Assembly: GCF_017837635.1 (NCBI RefSeq)
Contig: NZ_JAGJRS010000008.1
Location: forward strand, 1 to 64,000
Reading direction: 5' to 3'
DNA length: 64,000 bases
DNA from: Frateuria flava
Lineage (GTDB): Bacteria; Pseudomonadota; Gammaproteobacteria; Xanthomonadales; Rhodanobacteraceae
The notes below the pieces were generated by a model, which saw only the letters and a program-made list of their open reading frames with translations, was not told where the DNA came from and did no database searches. Made by a program: the position numbers and the translations under genes. This document shows positions 18,501 through 27,728 of the stretch, piece after piece; position 1 is the first letter of the stretch; each line of letters begins with the position of its first letter.

Positions 18501-19179
18501 CCTGGTCTTCAGCATCGCCGACACCGGCCCGGGCATCCCCGAATCGGCGCAGGCGCGGCTGTTCCAGCGCTTCGAGCAGGTCGATGGCCCGCAACGGCGC
18601 GCCGGCAGCGGCCTGGGACTGGCGATCTGCCGCGAGCTGGTCGGCATGATGGGCGGCGACATCGAACTGGAATCGCGCCTGGCCCAGGGCACGACCTTCC
18701 GCGTGTGTCTGCCGCTGCAGCCGCCCGCGGGCGGCGTCGGTGCGACCGTTGTGGCCTCCGCGCCGATCGGCCGCTCGTTGCATGTGCTGCTGGTCGAGGA
18801 CGACGCGATCGTCGCGGCGGTGATCCGCGGCCAGCTCGAACGCCAGCATCACCGCGTCTGCTACGTCGCCAACGGCCTGGGCGCGCTGGCCGAACTGGAT
18901 CAGTCGCGCTTCGATGCGATGCTGCTGGACCTGGACCTTCCCGGCGTGGATGGGTTCCAGGTCGCCCGCCTGATCCGCCAGCGCGAGGAGGCCGGCCGGC
19001 GCACCCCGATCATCGCCATCACCGCACGCTCCGGCGGCAGCGAGGAAGCGCAAGCGTACGAAGCGGGAATGGATGCGTTCCTGCGCAAGCCCTTCAGTGG
19101 CGAGGAGCTCGCCGAGCTGTTCGTGGCACTCGTGCCCGAACCGGCCATGCCCGCGGGCGAGGTGGTGGATCCGGCCTGA
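15553..19179 (+). CDS. Hybrid sensor histidine kinase with two-propeller (Reg_prop/Y_Y_Y) sensor and receiver domain
   Basis: A 1208-residue inner-membrane sensor. A hydrophobic signal segment near residues 18-36 precedes a periplasmic part built of Reg_prop beta-propeller repeats (recurrent GRLWIGT/GLWVTT-type strands, about 50-670) and a Y_Y_Y domain (about 677-786). A transmembrane helix follows (about 791-811). Inside the cell are HisKA with His846 in [11 protein letters not shown], a HATPase with [16 protein letters not shown] and GSGLGLAI, and a C-terminal receiver with phosphoacceptor Asp1126 in [11 protein letters not shown]. The family often senses polysaccharides, but the signal is unknown. 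The ATG at 15553 follows a GAGG ribosome-binding site. No DNA-binding output domain is present, so a separate phosphotransfer partner is expected. Confidence 0.92.
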   Translation: MRPRRTSGVWGKHMMCALLLGVGLLLGVPAAAANAPAPAPVAVEASPDRVLPTPQFRRYGSADGLPSSLVYTAVQAPDGTMWFGTKNGIARFDGVEFRNFRHVSGDPDSLAGNGISSLLIDKQGRLWAAGLDAGLNRLNASTGRFEHWKHDPADPDSLVSEKVWALAQTADGLWVGTRFGLDRMRPDGSFEHVVNPLLGPGPADFGEVATLYVDPRQRLWVGSIHGIFRRDTDGSWHQILPADPAQTVDAWRIDGNGEEVRIATVRGLLVVGADGRAHRFARDVLPDTNVMASTRDQSGRLWIGTQRGLFLQERPDGPVLPVMNRPVLYGNLPGTWVWQLFVDREGGLWVTTLDGGVAYLAPGWFSFSRYTHVPDNPASLRDSVATTMARGRDGRRIWVGERDGRVDRLDPYTGKVEHVLSGLRGDVLGMTEGNGGRLWVAVQGTLYRTQGSQAVAVDPEGRMFRRPLEVEPGPDHRLYVRTFREGLFRVDPDTLQVTRVPMHQADDKMLWGAQMTLNDRGTFYYASEGGLMQLDATHSFFEPVPGGPTGISVEAFSFSTDGLWLATPDGLEQYRYRDDGLALVRHVDMAHGWPSVGVVDMRVDARGRVWIFGTDGLWRFDPDTGRFRSFGLQDGLSNTEFSRGFALMPDGNLYAPTLGGVVAFNPDRVCEQATVPQLALTRVRVRRHGVLVDLPLGPGPIEVDWRDRELGVEARVFSYVDPSANHYRFRLDGLDNSWVDVDSRGQRDFAGLGAGDYTLRVMAVGAGGAWAHLAAPLRIHVEAPPWARWWAWLTYAITLVLVVWTALRFWRRRIAQRHRIAMSEQQRCLAEEASAAKTQFLATLSHEIRTPMTGVMGMAELLLTTSLKPEQREYTLAMQRSGGMLLKLLNDALDLARIEAGRLDLECAPFDPRQLVDDVAQLQLGHAQAKRLSLTVDLADDLPPKVVGDAVRIKQVLLNLTHNALKFTEYGSVKLCVQRYTDGLVFSIADTGPGIPESAQARLFQRFEQVDGPQRRAGSGLGLAICRELVGMMGGDIELESRLAQGTTFRVCLPLQPPAGGVGATVVASAPIGRSLHVLLVEDDAIVAAVIRGQLERQHHRVCYVANGLGALAELDQSRFDAMLLDLDLPGVDGFQVARLIRQREEAGRRTPIIAITARSGGSEEAQAYEAGMDAFLRKPFSGEELAELFVALVPEPAMPAGEVVDPA

Positions 19180-19201
19180 GCGCGCGCCGGCACGTCGGCG
19201 C

Positions 19202-19450
19202 TCAGCTCAGCAGGAGCAACCGATGGGCGTCATTGACCTGTTCGAGCGTGGCATAGCAGTGCGCCATGACACACGCGCCTGTCCATTCCGGCGCCACGCT
19301 CGTCGCGGAGGTCATCGTCATCGGATGATAAAGCTCGCCCTCGACGCTCAACGTGGGCGGGAAGGAGAGGGCCGCATCCGTGACCTTACTGACGATCTTT
19401 CCGTGATGGCTTCCGCCGGCCAGCAGGCATTTCCAGGTGCGGTGGTTCAC
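19202..19450 (-). CDS. Small hypothetical protein (82 residues)
   Basis: A short frame with a GTG start at 19450 preceded by a strong AAAGGAG ribosome-binding site eight bases away. The product (begins MNHRTWKCLLAGGSHHGKIV) has three cysteines and no clear signal peptide or membrane helix. I do not recognise the family. It lies alone between the hybrid kinase and tRNA-Phe. The ribosome-binding site is the best argument that the gene is real; the low GC third positions compared with neighbours suggest a recent or weakly adapted gene. Confidence 0.5.
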   Translation of the reverse strand: MNHRTWKCLLAGGSHHGKIVSKVTDAALSFPPTLSVEGELYHPMTMTSATSVAPEWTGACVMAHCYATLEQVNDAHRLLLLS

Positions 19451-19600
19451 GAGGCCGACTCCTTTGCGTCAGCCGGGCAAGATCGGTCTAAAACCGTGAA
19501 GGACAAGTGAAAGCGGAGACGGCTGCACCAGGACAATCAAGGCAAAGCCGGCACGTTTCTGAACGGGCCTTCGAGCGGCAACGAGGTCCGTCCCGCGGGC

Positions 19601-19631
19601 AAAAGAAAAGGGCCTGCATATCTGCAGGCCC
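19601..19631 (-). terminator. Rho-independent terminator of tRNA-Phe
   Basis: On the minus strand GGGCCTGCA, a four-base loop (GATA) and TGCAGGCCC form a perfect nine-pair stem, followed by TTTTCTTTT. It starts 12 bases after the encoded CCA end of the tRNA. Confidence 0.92.
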
Positions 19632-19642
19632 TTCGGGACACC

Positions 19643-19718
19643 TGGTGGCCGGGGACGGAATCGAACCGCCGACACGGGGATTTTCAATCCCCTGCTCTAC
19701 CAACTGAGCTACCCGGCC
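19643..19718 (-). tRNA. tRNA-Phe (GAA)
   Basis: A 76-base cloverleaf with encoded CCA. The acceptor arm is GGCCGGG/CCCGGCC, the D-loop contains AGCTCAGTTGGTAGAGC, the anticodon loop is TTGAAAA with anticodon GAA, and the T arm is GGCGGTTCGATTCCGTC. A promoter lies upstream and a strong terminator downstream, so it is a single-gene transcript. Confidence 0.98.
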
Positions 19719-19762
19719 GGGAAGACGTCAGCACACTTGAATGCGTGCTATGCGAGCCGCGC

Positions 19763-19791
19763 ATTAAACAGTGTGCGGGGGCTTGCGTCAA
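19763..19791 (-). promoter_or_regulatory. Sigma-70 promoter of tRNA-Phe
   Basis: On the minus strand TTGACG (19791-19786), a 17-base spacer and TTTAAT (19768-19763) fit the housekeeping consensus. The tRNA starts 45 bases after the -10 box. The -35 box overlaps the last codons of yggX. Confidence 0.75.
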
Positions 19792-20066
19792 GGCTCGTCG
19801 GGGGCGACGTAGCCGGCCGGTTGGGTAACCTCGCCGCCGCCGAAGAAGTATTTTTCCATCTCACCGGCGAGGAACTGGCGGGTCTTCGCTTCCAGCGGGT
19901 TGAGGCGGTATTCGTTGATCAGCATGGTCTGGTGGCCGAGCCATTGTTGCCACGCCTGTCTGGAGACCTGTTCGTAGACGCGCTGGCCGAGCGGGCCGGG
20001 CCAGGGGGCGAAGTCGAGGCCTTCGGCGTCGATGTCGAGCTTGGCGCAGTGGACGGTGCGGGGCAT
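19788..20066 (-). CDS. yggX: Fe(2+)-trafficking protein YggX
   Basis: A 92-residue protein of the YggX family, which protects iron-sulfur clusters from oxidative damage. The conserved N-terminal block [19 protein letters not shown] carries the family cysteine (Cys7), and [18 protein letters not shown] (about 49-66) and the KYFF motif follow. Length is standard. It lies downstream of mutY, another iron-sulfur protein gene, on the same strand; the yggX-mutY pairing is common in gammaproteobacteria. Here 151 bases with a dispersed inverted repeat separate them. Confidence 0.95.
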   Translation of the reverse strand: MPRTVHCAKLDIDAEGLDFAPWPGPLGQRVYEQVSRQAWQQWLGHQTMLINEYRLNPLEAKTRQFLAGEMEKYFFGGGEVTQPAGYVAPDEP

Positions 20067-20093
20067 GGCGGATTTCCAGTGTTACCCGGGATG

Positions 20094-20199
20094 CCGTTCG
20101 CGCTGAGCGTCGCTTGCGCCAGCAAGCGGAGTCGAAGCGTGGCGCGATGTGGCGACAGTCCTTCGACTTGGGCCTGCGGCCCGCGCTCAGGACGAACGG
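20094..20199. repeat. Inverted repeat of the 'TTCGAC...GAACGG' family
   Basis: CCGTTCGCGCTGAGCGTCGC...GGAGTCGAAGCG at the left and CCTTCGACTTGGGCCTGC...GCTCAGGACGAACGG at the right are inverted, imperfect copies of the pair at 5736-5933. It separates mutY from yggX. Confidence 0.65.
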
Positions 20200-20217
20200 C
20201 TGTGGGGCGGTTGTGGT

Positions 20218-21291
20218 TCAGGACGAAAGGCGTGGTTCGTGGGCCAGTGCTTCGAGCAAGGTACGCACGGGGGCGGGCAGGCCGAGCTTCGGCCATTCGT
20301 CGCGGGCGTACCAGCGCGGCGACGCATTATCGGCGATGGAGGGATGGCCTGTCGCGCCCTCGAACAGCAGCGGCTCGACCTGCAGCCGGTAATGGCTGAA
20401 GACGTGGACGAAAGGCGTGAGCGGTTGCGCGTCGTCCAGTTGCGCGTGCGTCTGCGCCAGGCGCCAGGCCGTGTCGTGATCGGGTGCCTCGGGCAGGCTC
20501 CACAGGCCCGACCACACGCCGCTCGGGCCGCGCCGCTCCAGCAGCACGCGGCCCTGCGCATCGCGCAGCACGAGCATCGTGGTGCCGCGCGTGGGCAGCG
20601 TCTTGCCGGGCTTGGGCGTAGGCAGCTGCGCGGTACGCCCTTCGCGGTGCGCGACGCAGGCGTCGGCGAGCGGGCAGGCCAGGCACAGCGGGCGCGAGCG
20701 CACGCAGACGGTGGCGCCGAGATCCATGATCGCCTGGGTATAGTCGGCTACGCGCTCGTATGGCGTGTGCGCGTCGGCCCGTTCCCACAACTGTTTTTCG
20801 ACCACGCTCGAGCCCGGGTGGCCTTCGATGCCGTGGTAGCGGGTGAGCACGCGCTTGACGTTGCCGTCGAGTATCGGCAAGCGCAGGCCGTGCGCCTGGG
20901 CGAGGATCGCACCGGCGGTCGAGCGGCCGATGCCCGGCAGTGCGGCGAGCGCGTCGAAGTCGCGCGGCAGCTCGCCGCCGTGTCGCTCCACGCACAGTTG
21001 CGCGGCGCGATGCAGGAAGCGTGCGCGGCGGTAGTAGCCCAGGCCCGACCACAACGCGAGCACGCGGTCTTCGTCGGCCGCGCCGAGCTCGCGCAACGTC
21101 CGCAGGGCCTCGGTGAAACGCTGGAAATAGGGGATGACCGTGGCGACCTGCGTCTGCTGCAGCATCACTTCGGACAGCCATACGCGGTAGGCGTCGCGCC
21201 GCCCATCCGGCGTGGCAGCCTGCCAGGGGAGGTCGTGGCGCCCGTGGCGGTCGAACCAGGGCAGCAGGTCGGCGGCGAGGGTCGAATTCAT
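20218..21291 (-). CDS. mutY: A/G-specific adenine glycosylase MutY
   Basis: A 357-residue base-excision repair enzyme that removes adenine paired with 8-oxoguanine. Catalytic Glu41 lies in WLSEVMLQQTQV and Asp142 in LPILDGNVKRV. The helix-hairpin-helix is LPGIGRSTAGAIL, and the iron-sulfur cluster is held by Cys196, Cys203, Cys206 and Cys212 (C-x6-C-x2-C-x5-C). The C-terminal part (about 230-355) is the Nudix-like domain that recognises 8-oxoguanine. The ATG at 21291 overlaps the stop of the AsmA-like gene by four bases (ATGA), so the two are translationally coupled. Confidence 0.97.
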   Translation of the reverse strand: MNSTLAADLLPWFDRHGRHDLPWQAATPDGRRDAYRVWLSEVMLQQTQVATVIPYFQRFTEALRTLRELGAADEDRVLALWSGLGYYRRARFLHRAAQLCVERHGGELPRDFDALAALPGIGRSTAGAILAQAHGLRLPILDGNVKRVLTRYHGIEGHPGSSVVEKQLWERADAHTPYERVADYTQAIMDLGATVCVRSRPLCLACPLADACVAHREGRTAQLPTPKPGKTLPTRGTTMLVLRDAQGRVLLERRGPSGVWSGLWSLPEAPDHDTAWRLAQTHAQLDDAQPLTPFVHVFSHYRLQVEPLLFEGATGHPSIADNASPRWYARDEWPKLGLPAPVRTLLEALAHEPRLSS

Positions 21292-22340
21292 CGGCCGTCG
21301 CTGGCCGTTGTGGCGGGTGAGCTGGTACTGGACGCGGGGGCGGGCGTCAATGTCATCTGCAGGCCCTCGACGTGCACGCCGGCCACGTCCAGCGTGGCCG
21401 CATCCACGCTTCCGCTGCCGGGAGGCACGCCCAGCCGTGGACCTTCCTCGTCGCCGATGTGCGACCACCATCGCGCCACGCCCAGCGGCGGCAGGCGCAG
21501 GTCCAGGTGGTTGCCCGGACCGTCCAGCTTGAGCGCGAGCAGCAGTGGGTCGCTCTGGTTGGCGGGACTGAGCTGCAGCGAGATGTCGTAGCGACCGGCG
21601 TCGGCATGGTCGAGCGAGCCGGCGAGCGTGGCTGCGGCATCGGCGGCACCGTGCCAGTGCGCCTCGCCGGTCAGGCGCATCGCCAGCACGACACCGCGGG
21701 TGAAGTTCAGGTCGATGTCGTTGAGCTGCAGCGCGTTGCCCTGGATGCGCGGGGTGGCGGTCAGGCGCAGCTGCATCGGCGTGCCGCCGGCGTCCTTGGC
21801 GGAGATCACCAACGGGAACGGCTGGCCGGAAAGCAGGTTGCCGGCGTCGAGCGAGAAATCGCGCAGCAGCAGCTTGTTGCCGCTGACGATGGTGCCGCGG
21901 GCGATGCGCACGCCGGTGTCGATACGCGGGATATTGGGAGCGCCGTTGCCGCCCGAAGGCAGGCTGGAAAGCCAGGCCTGCAGGGCGTCCAGGTCCACGC
22001 GTGGCGCGTCGATCTCCAGTCGGGAGATGACCGTCGGGCCGCCGAACAGCGTGCTCCAGGGCAACGCCAGGCGGCCGTTGGCGGCCAGCAGGATCGGCAT
22101 GGTCGCGCCCTGCGCGGTAAGCGTGAGCCCCTCCAGTTCCAGCGCCGGGCGCGGGAACAGGGTGGGGCTGGCGGGGCTGGCCAGGCTGAGCTCGAGGCCT
22201 GCCTGGCGCGCCTGCTCCTGCAGCATTGCGGTGAAGCGCTCCGGCTGCAGCAGCAGGTAGACAGTGACCAGCAACGCGACCAGCCCGGCGACCAGGACGC
22301 CGGCCAGGCCCAGCAGCGCGATGCGCAGCCGTCGCGACAT
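21288..22340 (-). CDS. AsmA-like membrane-anchored protein
   Basis: A 350-residue protein with a single N-terminal membrane anchor (about 6-32, IALLGLAGVLVAGLVALLVTVY) and a long periplasmic part rich in beta strands. The pattern after the anchor (LFPRPALELEGLTLT, NGRLALPWSTLFGGPTVISRLEIDAPRVDLDAL) is that of the AsmA family, whose members take part in outer-membrane lipid transport. It is shorter than most AsmA proteins, which run to 600 residues or more. It follows ftsY after six bases and overlaps mutY by four, so the order ftsY-asmA-mutY acts as one operon. Confidence 0.8.
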   Translation of the reverse strand: MSRRLRIALLGLAGVLVAGLVALLVTVYLLLQPERFTAMLQEQARQAGLELSLASPASPTLFPRPALELEGLTLTAQGATMPILLAANGRLALPWSTLFGGPTVISRLEIDAPRVDLDALQAWLSSLPSGGNGAPNIPRIDTGVRIARGTIVSGNKLLLRDFSLDAGNLLSGQPFPLVISAKDAGGTPMQLRLTATPRIQGNALQLNDIDLNFTRGVVLAMRLTGEAHWHGAADAAATLAGSLDHADAGRYDISLQLSPANQSDPLLLALKLDGPGNHLDLRLPPLGVARWWSHIGDEEGPRLGVPPGSGSVDAATLDVAGVHVEGLQMTLTPAPASSTSSPATTASDGR

Positions 22341-22346
22341 CGCCGC

Positions 22347-23480
22347 TCAGGTCCGCGCCAGCGTGGCCGGCAGCAGGCCGTCGACGAAGGCGCGCGCGTC
22401 GAACTGGCGCAGGTCGGTGGCGCTCTCGCCCAGGCCGACGAAGCGGATCGGCAGGCCGAACTCGCGCGCCAGCGCGAACACCACGCCGCCCTTGGCGGTG
22501 CCATCGAGCTTGGTCACGACCAGGCCGGTCACGCCCACGATCTGCTGGAACTGGCGCAACTGGCTGATCGCGTTCTGGCCGGTGGTGCCGTCGATCACCA
22601 TCAGCACTTCGTGCGGCGCGTCGGCGTCGATCTTCTTGAGCACGCGGGCGATCTTGGACAGTTCGTCCATCAAGCCGCCCTGCGTGTGCAGGCGGCCGGC
22701 AGTGTCGGCGACCAGCACGTCGGCGTTGCGCGAGCGAGCGGCCTGCAGCGCATCGAAGATCACGCTGGCCGCGTCCGCATCCTGGCCCTGCGCGATCACC
22801 GGCACGTTGTTGCGCTCGCCCCAGGTCTTCAGCTGCGCCACCGCGGCAGCGCGGAAGGTGTCACCGGCGGCGAGCAGCACCTGGCGGCCCTCGTCGCGCC
22901 AGCGGCGCGCGAGCTTGCCGATCGTGGTGGTCTTGCCCACGCCGTTGATGCCCACGGTGAGTACGACGAACGGCTTGTGGCCGCCGATGTCCAGCGGCTG
23001 CTGCACCGGCACCAGCATCGCCACCAGCGCCTCGCGCAGCGCAGCCAGCAGCGCGTCCGCGTCGGCGAATTCGCGTTTGTGCATGCGCTTGCGCAGGCCC
23101 TCGACCAGCGTGGTGCTGGCTTCCACGCCCACGTCGGCGGTGATCAGCAGGGTTTCGAGTTCGTCGAGCAGGTCGTCGTCGAGCTTGGGGTGGCGCACGA
23201 ACAGCGAACTGAGGCCCTTGGCGAAGCCGCTGCCGGCGAGACGTTCGCGCCAGCTGCGCCTGGCGGGTGCGGATTCGGCCTCGGTCGCGGGGGGCGGCGG
23301 CTCGTCGACGACGGCCGGCTCATCGGGGGCAAGTTCGGCGCGCGCCTCGTCCAGCACCGGGCTGGCGTTGTCCAGCGCGGTCGCGTCCGCGGCGTGCGCG
23401 TCGCCCGGCGGCGTCTGCCCCTGCTCGGCCGGCTGCTCCGAAGTCGTTTCGGTGGGTTTCTTCTTCCAGAATTTGAGCAT
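22347..23480 (-). CDS. ftsY: Signal recognition particle receptor FtsY
   Basis: A 377-residue SRP GTPase that docks ribosome-nascent chains at the inner membrane. An acidic, low-complexity A domain (about 1-85) with an N-terminal MLKFWKKKP lipid-binding patch comes first, then the N domain and the G domain with GINGVGKTTT (G1), DTFRAAAVAQL, DTAGR (G3), TKLDGTAKGG (G4) and GLGE. The ATG at 23480 is chosen because homologues begin at this MLKFWKKK patch. rsmD is divergent, 160 bases away; this ftsY/rsmD arrangement is common in gammaproteobacteria. Confidence 0.97.
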   Translation of the reverse strand: MLKFWKKKPTETTSEQPAEQGQTPPGDAHAADATALDNASPVLDEARAELAPDEPAVVDEPPPPATEAESAPARRSWRERLAGSGFAKGLSSLFVRHPKLDDDLLDELETLLITADVGVEASTTLVEGLRKRMHKREFADADALLAALREALVAMLVPVQQPLDIGGHKPFVVLTVGINGVGKTTTIGKLARRWRDEGRQVLLAAGDTFRAAAVAQLKTWGERNNVPVIAQGQDADAASVIFDALQAARSRNADVLVADTAGRLHTQGGLMDELSKIARVLKKIDADAPHEVLMVIDGTTGQNAISQLRQFQQIVGVTGLVVTKLDGTAKGGVVFALAREFGLPIRFVGLGESATDLRQFDARAFVDGLLPATLART

Positions 23481-23640
23481 TGCGGCGGCGTTTCCAAGAC
23501 AATGCGCGGATGCTATCACCCGCTACCAGACTGGCCGCTGAGGGCCGTTCGTACCTGCGCCTTGCATGGGAACGACGGATTGCGGCTTGCGCAAAGATGG
23601 CGGTCGCGCACGGGGTACGCTCCCACGAGGGGATGTCGAA

Positions 23641-24204
23641 GTGACCGGTCGCATCCGCATCATTGGGGGCAGCCTTCGGAATTCGCGGCTGGACGTGCCC
23701 GACCTGCCCGGGCTGCGGCCGACGCCGGAGCGTGTGCGCGAGACGCTGTTCAACTGGCTCGCGCCGGTGATCGCCGGCGTGCAGGCGCTGGACCTGTGCG
23801 CCGGGACCGGCGCACTGGGCATCGAGGCGCTGTCGCGTGGTGCCGGTGCGGTCCGCTTCGTCGAACGAGACGCGCTCGCGGCCAAGGCCTTGCGTGACAA
23901 CCTCGCACGGCTGAAGGTCGAGGGCGCGGTGACCGCCGCCGATGCGGCGGCATACCTGGACGGCGCGGCAACGCCCTTCGGACTGGTGTTCCTGGATCCG
24001 CCCTTCGCCGCGGACCTGTGGCCGGTGCTCGCGCAGCGGCTGGAGCAGGGCGGCTGGCTCACGCCGACGGCCTGGATCTATGTCGAGTCGCCGCGTGACC
24101 GGGTGCCGGCACTGCCGATCAACTGGTCGCTGCATCGTGAGGGAAAGGCGGGCGAAGTGCGCCATGCGCTCTATCGCCGCTGCACGGCGCTTCCGTTAAG
24201 CTAG
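23641..24204 (+). CDS. rsmD: 16S rRNA (guanine(966)-N(2))-methyltransferase RsmD
   Basis: A 187-residue methyltransferase acting on the small ribosomal subunit. RIRIIGGSLRNSRL begins the conserved N-terminus, RPTPERVRETLFNWL follows, LDLCAGTGALGIEALSRG is the S-adenosylmethionine motif I, and FLDPPF is motif IV, typical of amino-group methylation of guanine. The GTG at 23641 is chosen because it starts MTGRIRIIGG with a GAGGGG ribosome-binding site. The longer frame from 23566 runs through a REP-like repeat. coaD follows closely. Confidence 0.93.
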   Translation: MTGRIRIIGGSLRNSRLDVPDLPGLRPTPERVRETLFNWLAPVIAGVQALDLCAGTGALGIEALSRGAGAVRFVERDALAAKALRDNLARLKVEGAVTAADAAAYLDGAATPFGLVFLDPPFAADLWPVLAQRLEQGGWLTPTAWIYVESPRDRVPALPINWSLHREGKAGEVRHALYRRCTALPLS

Positions 24205-24732
<528 letters not shown>

Positions 24733-24809
24733 GGATGCCCTGATCCATTCGATGCAGCCTGCGTAGAATGGAAGCGGCCATCCTCCAATCCATTCACAGG
24801 GAGACACCC

Positions 24810-25307
24810 ATGCGTAAGTTCCTGATCGCCGCAACCTTCGCCCTGGCCGGCAGCCTGGCGCTGTCCGCCTGCAACAAGCAGGACGACAGCCAGCAGACCA
24901 CCCAGCAGGCCGCCGCGCCCAAGCCGACCAACCCGAACGACGCGCAGGCCTGGAACGCGTACCTGGGCCAGATCGTGCAGAACAACATGCAGGGCATGAC
25001 CGCCGAGCGCCCGTACGCCTACCTGGTGCCGGCCGGCGACGACGAGGATGCCAAGGCCAAGTACGACCGCCAGCTGAGCAACGTGCAGGACGTCATCGCC
25101 CGCGGCGTGCTGCCGGGCAACCTGCTGGCCTTCGCCGGCCCGAACTCGGCCAAGACCGCCGACTTCGTGACCGCCGCCTTCGCGGGTGCCAAGCCGGGCT
25201 CGTTCAAGGACGTGATCGTGCTTTTCATCGGCGATGAGGCCGACAAGGATCGCGTGACGACCGCGCTGCAGCCGACCGGTGCGACCGTGCGTTTCGTGGC
25301 GATGTAA
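24810..25307 (+). CDS. Putative lipoprotein of unknown function
   Basis: A 165-residue protein with a lipoprotein signal peptide: MRKFLIAATFALAGSLALSA followed by Cys21 in the lipobox LSAC. The next stretch is rich in Gln, Asp and Pro, then a soluble domain with repeated short helices (AQAWNAYLGQIVQNNMQGM) and a C-terminal strand-rich part (FKDVIVLFIGDEAD). I do not recognise the domain. An AGGGAG ribosome-binding site supports the ATG at 24810. A strong terminator follows, so it is the last gene of its transcript. Confidence 0.8.
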   Translation: MRKFLIAATFALAGSLALSACNKQDDSQQTTQQAAAPKPTNPNDAQAWNAYLGQIVQNNMQGMTAERPYAYLVPAGDDEDAKAKYDRQLSNVQDVIARGVLPGNLLAFAGPNSAKTADFVTAAFAGAKPGSFKDVIVLFIGDEADKDRVTTALQPTGATVRFVAM

Positions 25308-25330
25308 GCCACGCTCAACGCGCCCGATGC

Positions 25331-25368
25331 GCCCGCGATGCCACAAGGCGTCGCGGGCGTTTTCGTTT
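25331..25368 (+). terminator. Rho-independent terminator after the lipoprotein gene
   Basis: GCCCGCGATGCC, loop ACAA, GGCGTCGCGGGC form a stem of about twelve pairs with one wobble, followed by GTTTTCGTTT. It ends the lipoprotein transcript. Confidence 0.85.
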
Positions 25369-25415
25369 GCGGGCCACGCAGGGCGGGCTTGAGCGCACCA
25401 CCCCGCGCCGGCCGT

Positions 25416-25455
25416 GGCACTCTCAAGGTGGGCTGAAGCCCACCTTGAGAGTGCC
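25416..25455. repeat. Perfect 19-bp inverted repeat with a 2-base loop upstream of the ferredoxin gene
   Basis: GGCACTCTCAAGGTGGGCT and its exact reverse complement AGCCCACCTTGAGAGTGCC are separated by only GA. It lies about 50 bases before the ferredoxin start and has no T-run. It could be a cruciform-forming repeat, a regulatory site or a scar of a mobile palindrome. Confidence 0.9.
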
Positions 25456-25507
25456 GTGGAATGGAGCGGCCGGGTAAGGATGGCCGCGCCGCGCTACCAT
25501 TGAGGCC

Positions 25508-25768
25508 ATGTCCCTGAAGATTCTCGACACCTGCGTCAACTGCGACGTCTGCGAGCCCGCGTGCCCCAACAAGGCCATATCGATGGGCGAGGACTATTAC
25601 GTCATCGACCCGGCCCTGTGCACCGAATGCGTGGGCCACCATGACGAGCCGCAGTGCATGGTGGTCTGTCCGGTCGAATGCATCATCCTCGACCCCGGCC
25701 ACGCCGAGACGCGCGAGCAACTCGAACTGAAATACCGCCAGTTGATGGCCAAGGAGACCACGGCATGA
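25508..25768 (+). CDS. YfhL-type 2[4Fe-4S] ferredoxin
   Basis: An 86-residue electron carrier with two iron-sulfur cluster motifs. The first is CVNCDVCEPAC (Cys9, 12, 15, 19). The second is CTECVGHHDEPQCMVVCPVEC (Cys38, 41, 50, 54, 58), with the long insert between second and third cysteine that marks the YfhL/Allochromatium-type ferredoxins. The C-terminal helix (HAETREQLELKYRQLM) is also typical. In many proteobacteria the gene lies next to coaD, as it does here. Its TGA overlaps the gamma-glutamyltransferase start. Confidence 0.93.
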   Translation: MSLKILDTCVNCDVCEPACPNKAISMGEDYYVIDPALCTECVGHHDEPQCMVVCPVECIILDPGHAETREQLELKYRQLMAKETTA

Positions 25769-27489
25769 GTCTGTCCCTGCGTTGGCGAGCCCTGTTGCTG
25801 AGCCTGTTGCTGACCAGTACCGCCGCCTTCGCAACGGACCCGCCGGCCCAGGCGAAACCCGTCGCTCCCGCCACCACGGCAGCACCGAAACCCGGTCATG
25901 CGGCGATCGCCAGCGCCAACTTCCTGGCCACCAACGCCGGCCTGGACGTGCTGGCCAGGGGCGGCAACGCGTTCGACGCGGCAGTGGCGGTGGCCTCGAC
26001 GCTGTCGGTGGTCGAGCCGGAGAGTTCCGGGCTGGGCGGCGGTTTCATGGCCGTGCTGCGACGCGCCTCGGATGGGCGCGAGGTGTTCATCGACGCACGC
26101 GAGGTAGCGCCGGCAGCGGTCGATGCGAAGGATTACCTCAACGCCGATGGCTCGCCCAACCGCGACGCGGCGCTGAACGGTCCGCTTTCGGCCGGCATTC
26201 CGGGCGAACCGGCGGGCCTGGCCTGGCTCTCCCGGCATTACGGCAAGCTCCCGCTGTCGGCCTCGCTGGCGCCGGCGATCCGCACCGCGCGCGACGGCTT
26301 CCAGCCCGACAGCCGCCTGCGCAACGCGATCGCCGAGCGTGCGGACGACCTGAAGCGCTGGCCCGCTTCCGAAGCGAAATATTTCGTCGACGGCAAGCCG
26401 CCCGTCGAAGGCAGGCTCTGGCACGATCCGGACCAGGCCCGCACGCTCGAGATCCTCGCCAAAGAAGGCCGCGACGGCTTCTACCGGGGTGAGGTGGCCA
26501 GGAAGCTGGTGGCCGCCGTGCGCGCGGCCGGCGGCAACTGGACCGAGGCGGACCTGGCCGGCTACCAGGTCAAGGAGCGCGCGCCGATCAGCGTGGACTA
26601 CCGCGGCTACCGCATCGTCACCGCGCCGCCGCCGTCCTCCGGTGGCGTGGCCATCGCCGAGATCCTCAACATCCTGCGCGGCGTGGACATGGACAAGCTC
26701 GACCGTGCCCATCGCGTGCATTACGTGGTCGAGGCGATGCGCCGCGCCTTTCGCGACCACAACGATTACCTGGGCGATCCGGACTTCGTGAAGATGCCGC
26801 TGGACATGCTGCTGTCGCCGTTCTACGCCGACGGCCTGCGCCAGAGCATCCTGCCGGACAAGGCCACGCCCTCCTCGATGCTGCCGCACACCGGCGCCTC
26901 CGATCCCGGTCCGCACACCACGCATTTCTCGATCATCGACAAGGACGGCAACATGATCGCCGTCACCTCGACGGTGAACTACACGCTCGGTTCCACCTTC
27001 GTCGCCGCCGGCACCGGCGTGCTGCTCAACGACGAGATGGACGACTTCGCGCTGGTGCCGGGCAAGCCCAACGTCTACGGCCTGCTCGGCAGCAAGGCGA
27101 ACGCGCCGGTCGGGGGCAAGCGCATGCTTTCCTCGATGTCGCCCAGCCTGGTGATCGGCCAGGACCGCACCGCGGTAATCGGTTCGCCCGGCGGCTCGAC
27201 CATCATCACCCAGGTGCTCGAAGGCATCCTCGCCTTCATCGATGGTAAGGACGCCGGCGCCATCGTGGCGCAGAAGCGCTACCACCACCAGTTCCTGCCC
27301 GACCGGGTGGACGTGGAACCGGGCGTGTTCGACCCGGCCACCGCGAAAGAGCTCCAGCGCATGGGCTACACGCTGCACCCGCGTGATCCTTGGGGCTTCA
27401 TGAACGTGGTCACCTGGGACCACCGCAGCAATACGCTGCAGGCGGCCAGCGATCCGCGACGGCCTTCGGGCCTGGGCAAGGTGCAGTAG
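25765..27489 (+). CDS. ggt: Periplasmic gamma-glutamyltransferase
   Basis: A 574-residue N-terminal-nucleophile hydrolase that cleaves and transfers the gamma-glutamyl group of glutathione. A signal peptide (about 1-23, [14 protein letters not shown]) points to the periplasm. The proenzyme is cleaved before Thr385 in [13 protein letters not shown] to give two subunits. [12 protein letters not shown] is the substrate-loop motif in the large subunit, and [12 protein letters not shown] is the glycine motif of the small one. The ATG at 25765 overlaps the ferredoxin stop (ATGA). The coupling to the ferredoxin is seen; its meaning is not known. Confidence 0.94.
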   Translation: MSLSLRWRALLLSLLLTSTAAFATDPPAQAKPVAPATTAAPKPGHAAIASANFLATNAGLDVLARGGNAFDAAVAVASTLSVVEPESSGLGGGFMAVLRRASDGREVFIDAREVAPAAVDAKDYLNADGSPNRDAALNGPLSAGIPGEPAGLAWLSRHYGKLPLSASLAPAIRTARDGFQPDSRLRNAIAERADDLKRWPASEAKYFVDGKPPVEGRLWHDPDQARTLEILAKEGRDGFYRGEVARKLVAAVRAAGGNWTEADLAGYQVKERAPISVDYRGYRIVTAPPPSSGGVAIAEILNILRGVDMDKLDRAHRVHYVVEAMRRAFRDHNDYLGDPDFVKMPLDMLLSPFYADGLRQSILPDKATPSSMLPHTGASDPGPHTTHFSIIDKDGNMIAVTSTVNYTLGSTFVAAGTGVLLNDEMDDFALVPGKPNVYGLLGSKANAPVGGKRMLSSMSPSLVIGQDRTAVIGSPGGSTIITQVLEGILAFIDGKDAGAIVAQKRYHHQFLPDRVDVEPGVFDPATAKELQRMGYTLHPRDPWGFMNVVTWDHRSNTLQAASDPRRPSGLGKVQ

Positions 27490-27511
27490 GCCGTACTTCC
27501 CCGCAAGGCTT

Positions 27512-27632
27512 CCCCCATCCGCCTGTCGGCACCTTCCCCCGTGCAACGGGGGAAGGCTCGGTGACCTCCCTCCCGCAAGGTCCGCGCCGCCGGTTCTTCC
27601 CGTGCCACGGACAAGGTGCCCGTCGGCGGATG
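27512..27632. repeat. Inverted pair of the main GC-rich repeat between ggt and the MBL hydrolase gene
   Basis: CCCCCATCCGCCTGTCGGCA...CAACGGGGGAAGG (27512-27556) faces a divergent copy ending AAGGTGCCCGTCGGCGGATGG (to 27632). This is the family also seen at 8071, 14640, 29694, 34297, 43480, 57279 and 60461. The rest of the spacer 27490-27728 holds no gene that I can support. Confidence 0.8.
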
Positions 27633-27728
27633 GGTGCCTTTGCCTCGCGCCCCATCCTCGCCACCGGCAGACAGCAGTGCCCCCCCTGCGTAGAATCCGG
27701 GGAAGCATCCTTTGACGGGGGACGTGTC

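Noticed and set aside
25308-25507. Riboswitch or small RNA before the ferredoxin gene
   Set aside because: Only a terminator and a simple palindrome are visible; no conserved riboswitch core could be recognised.
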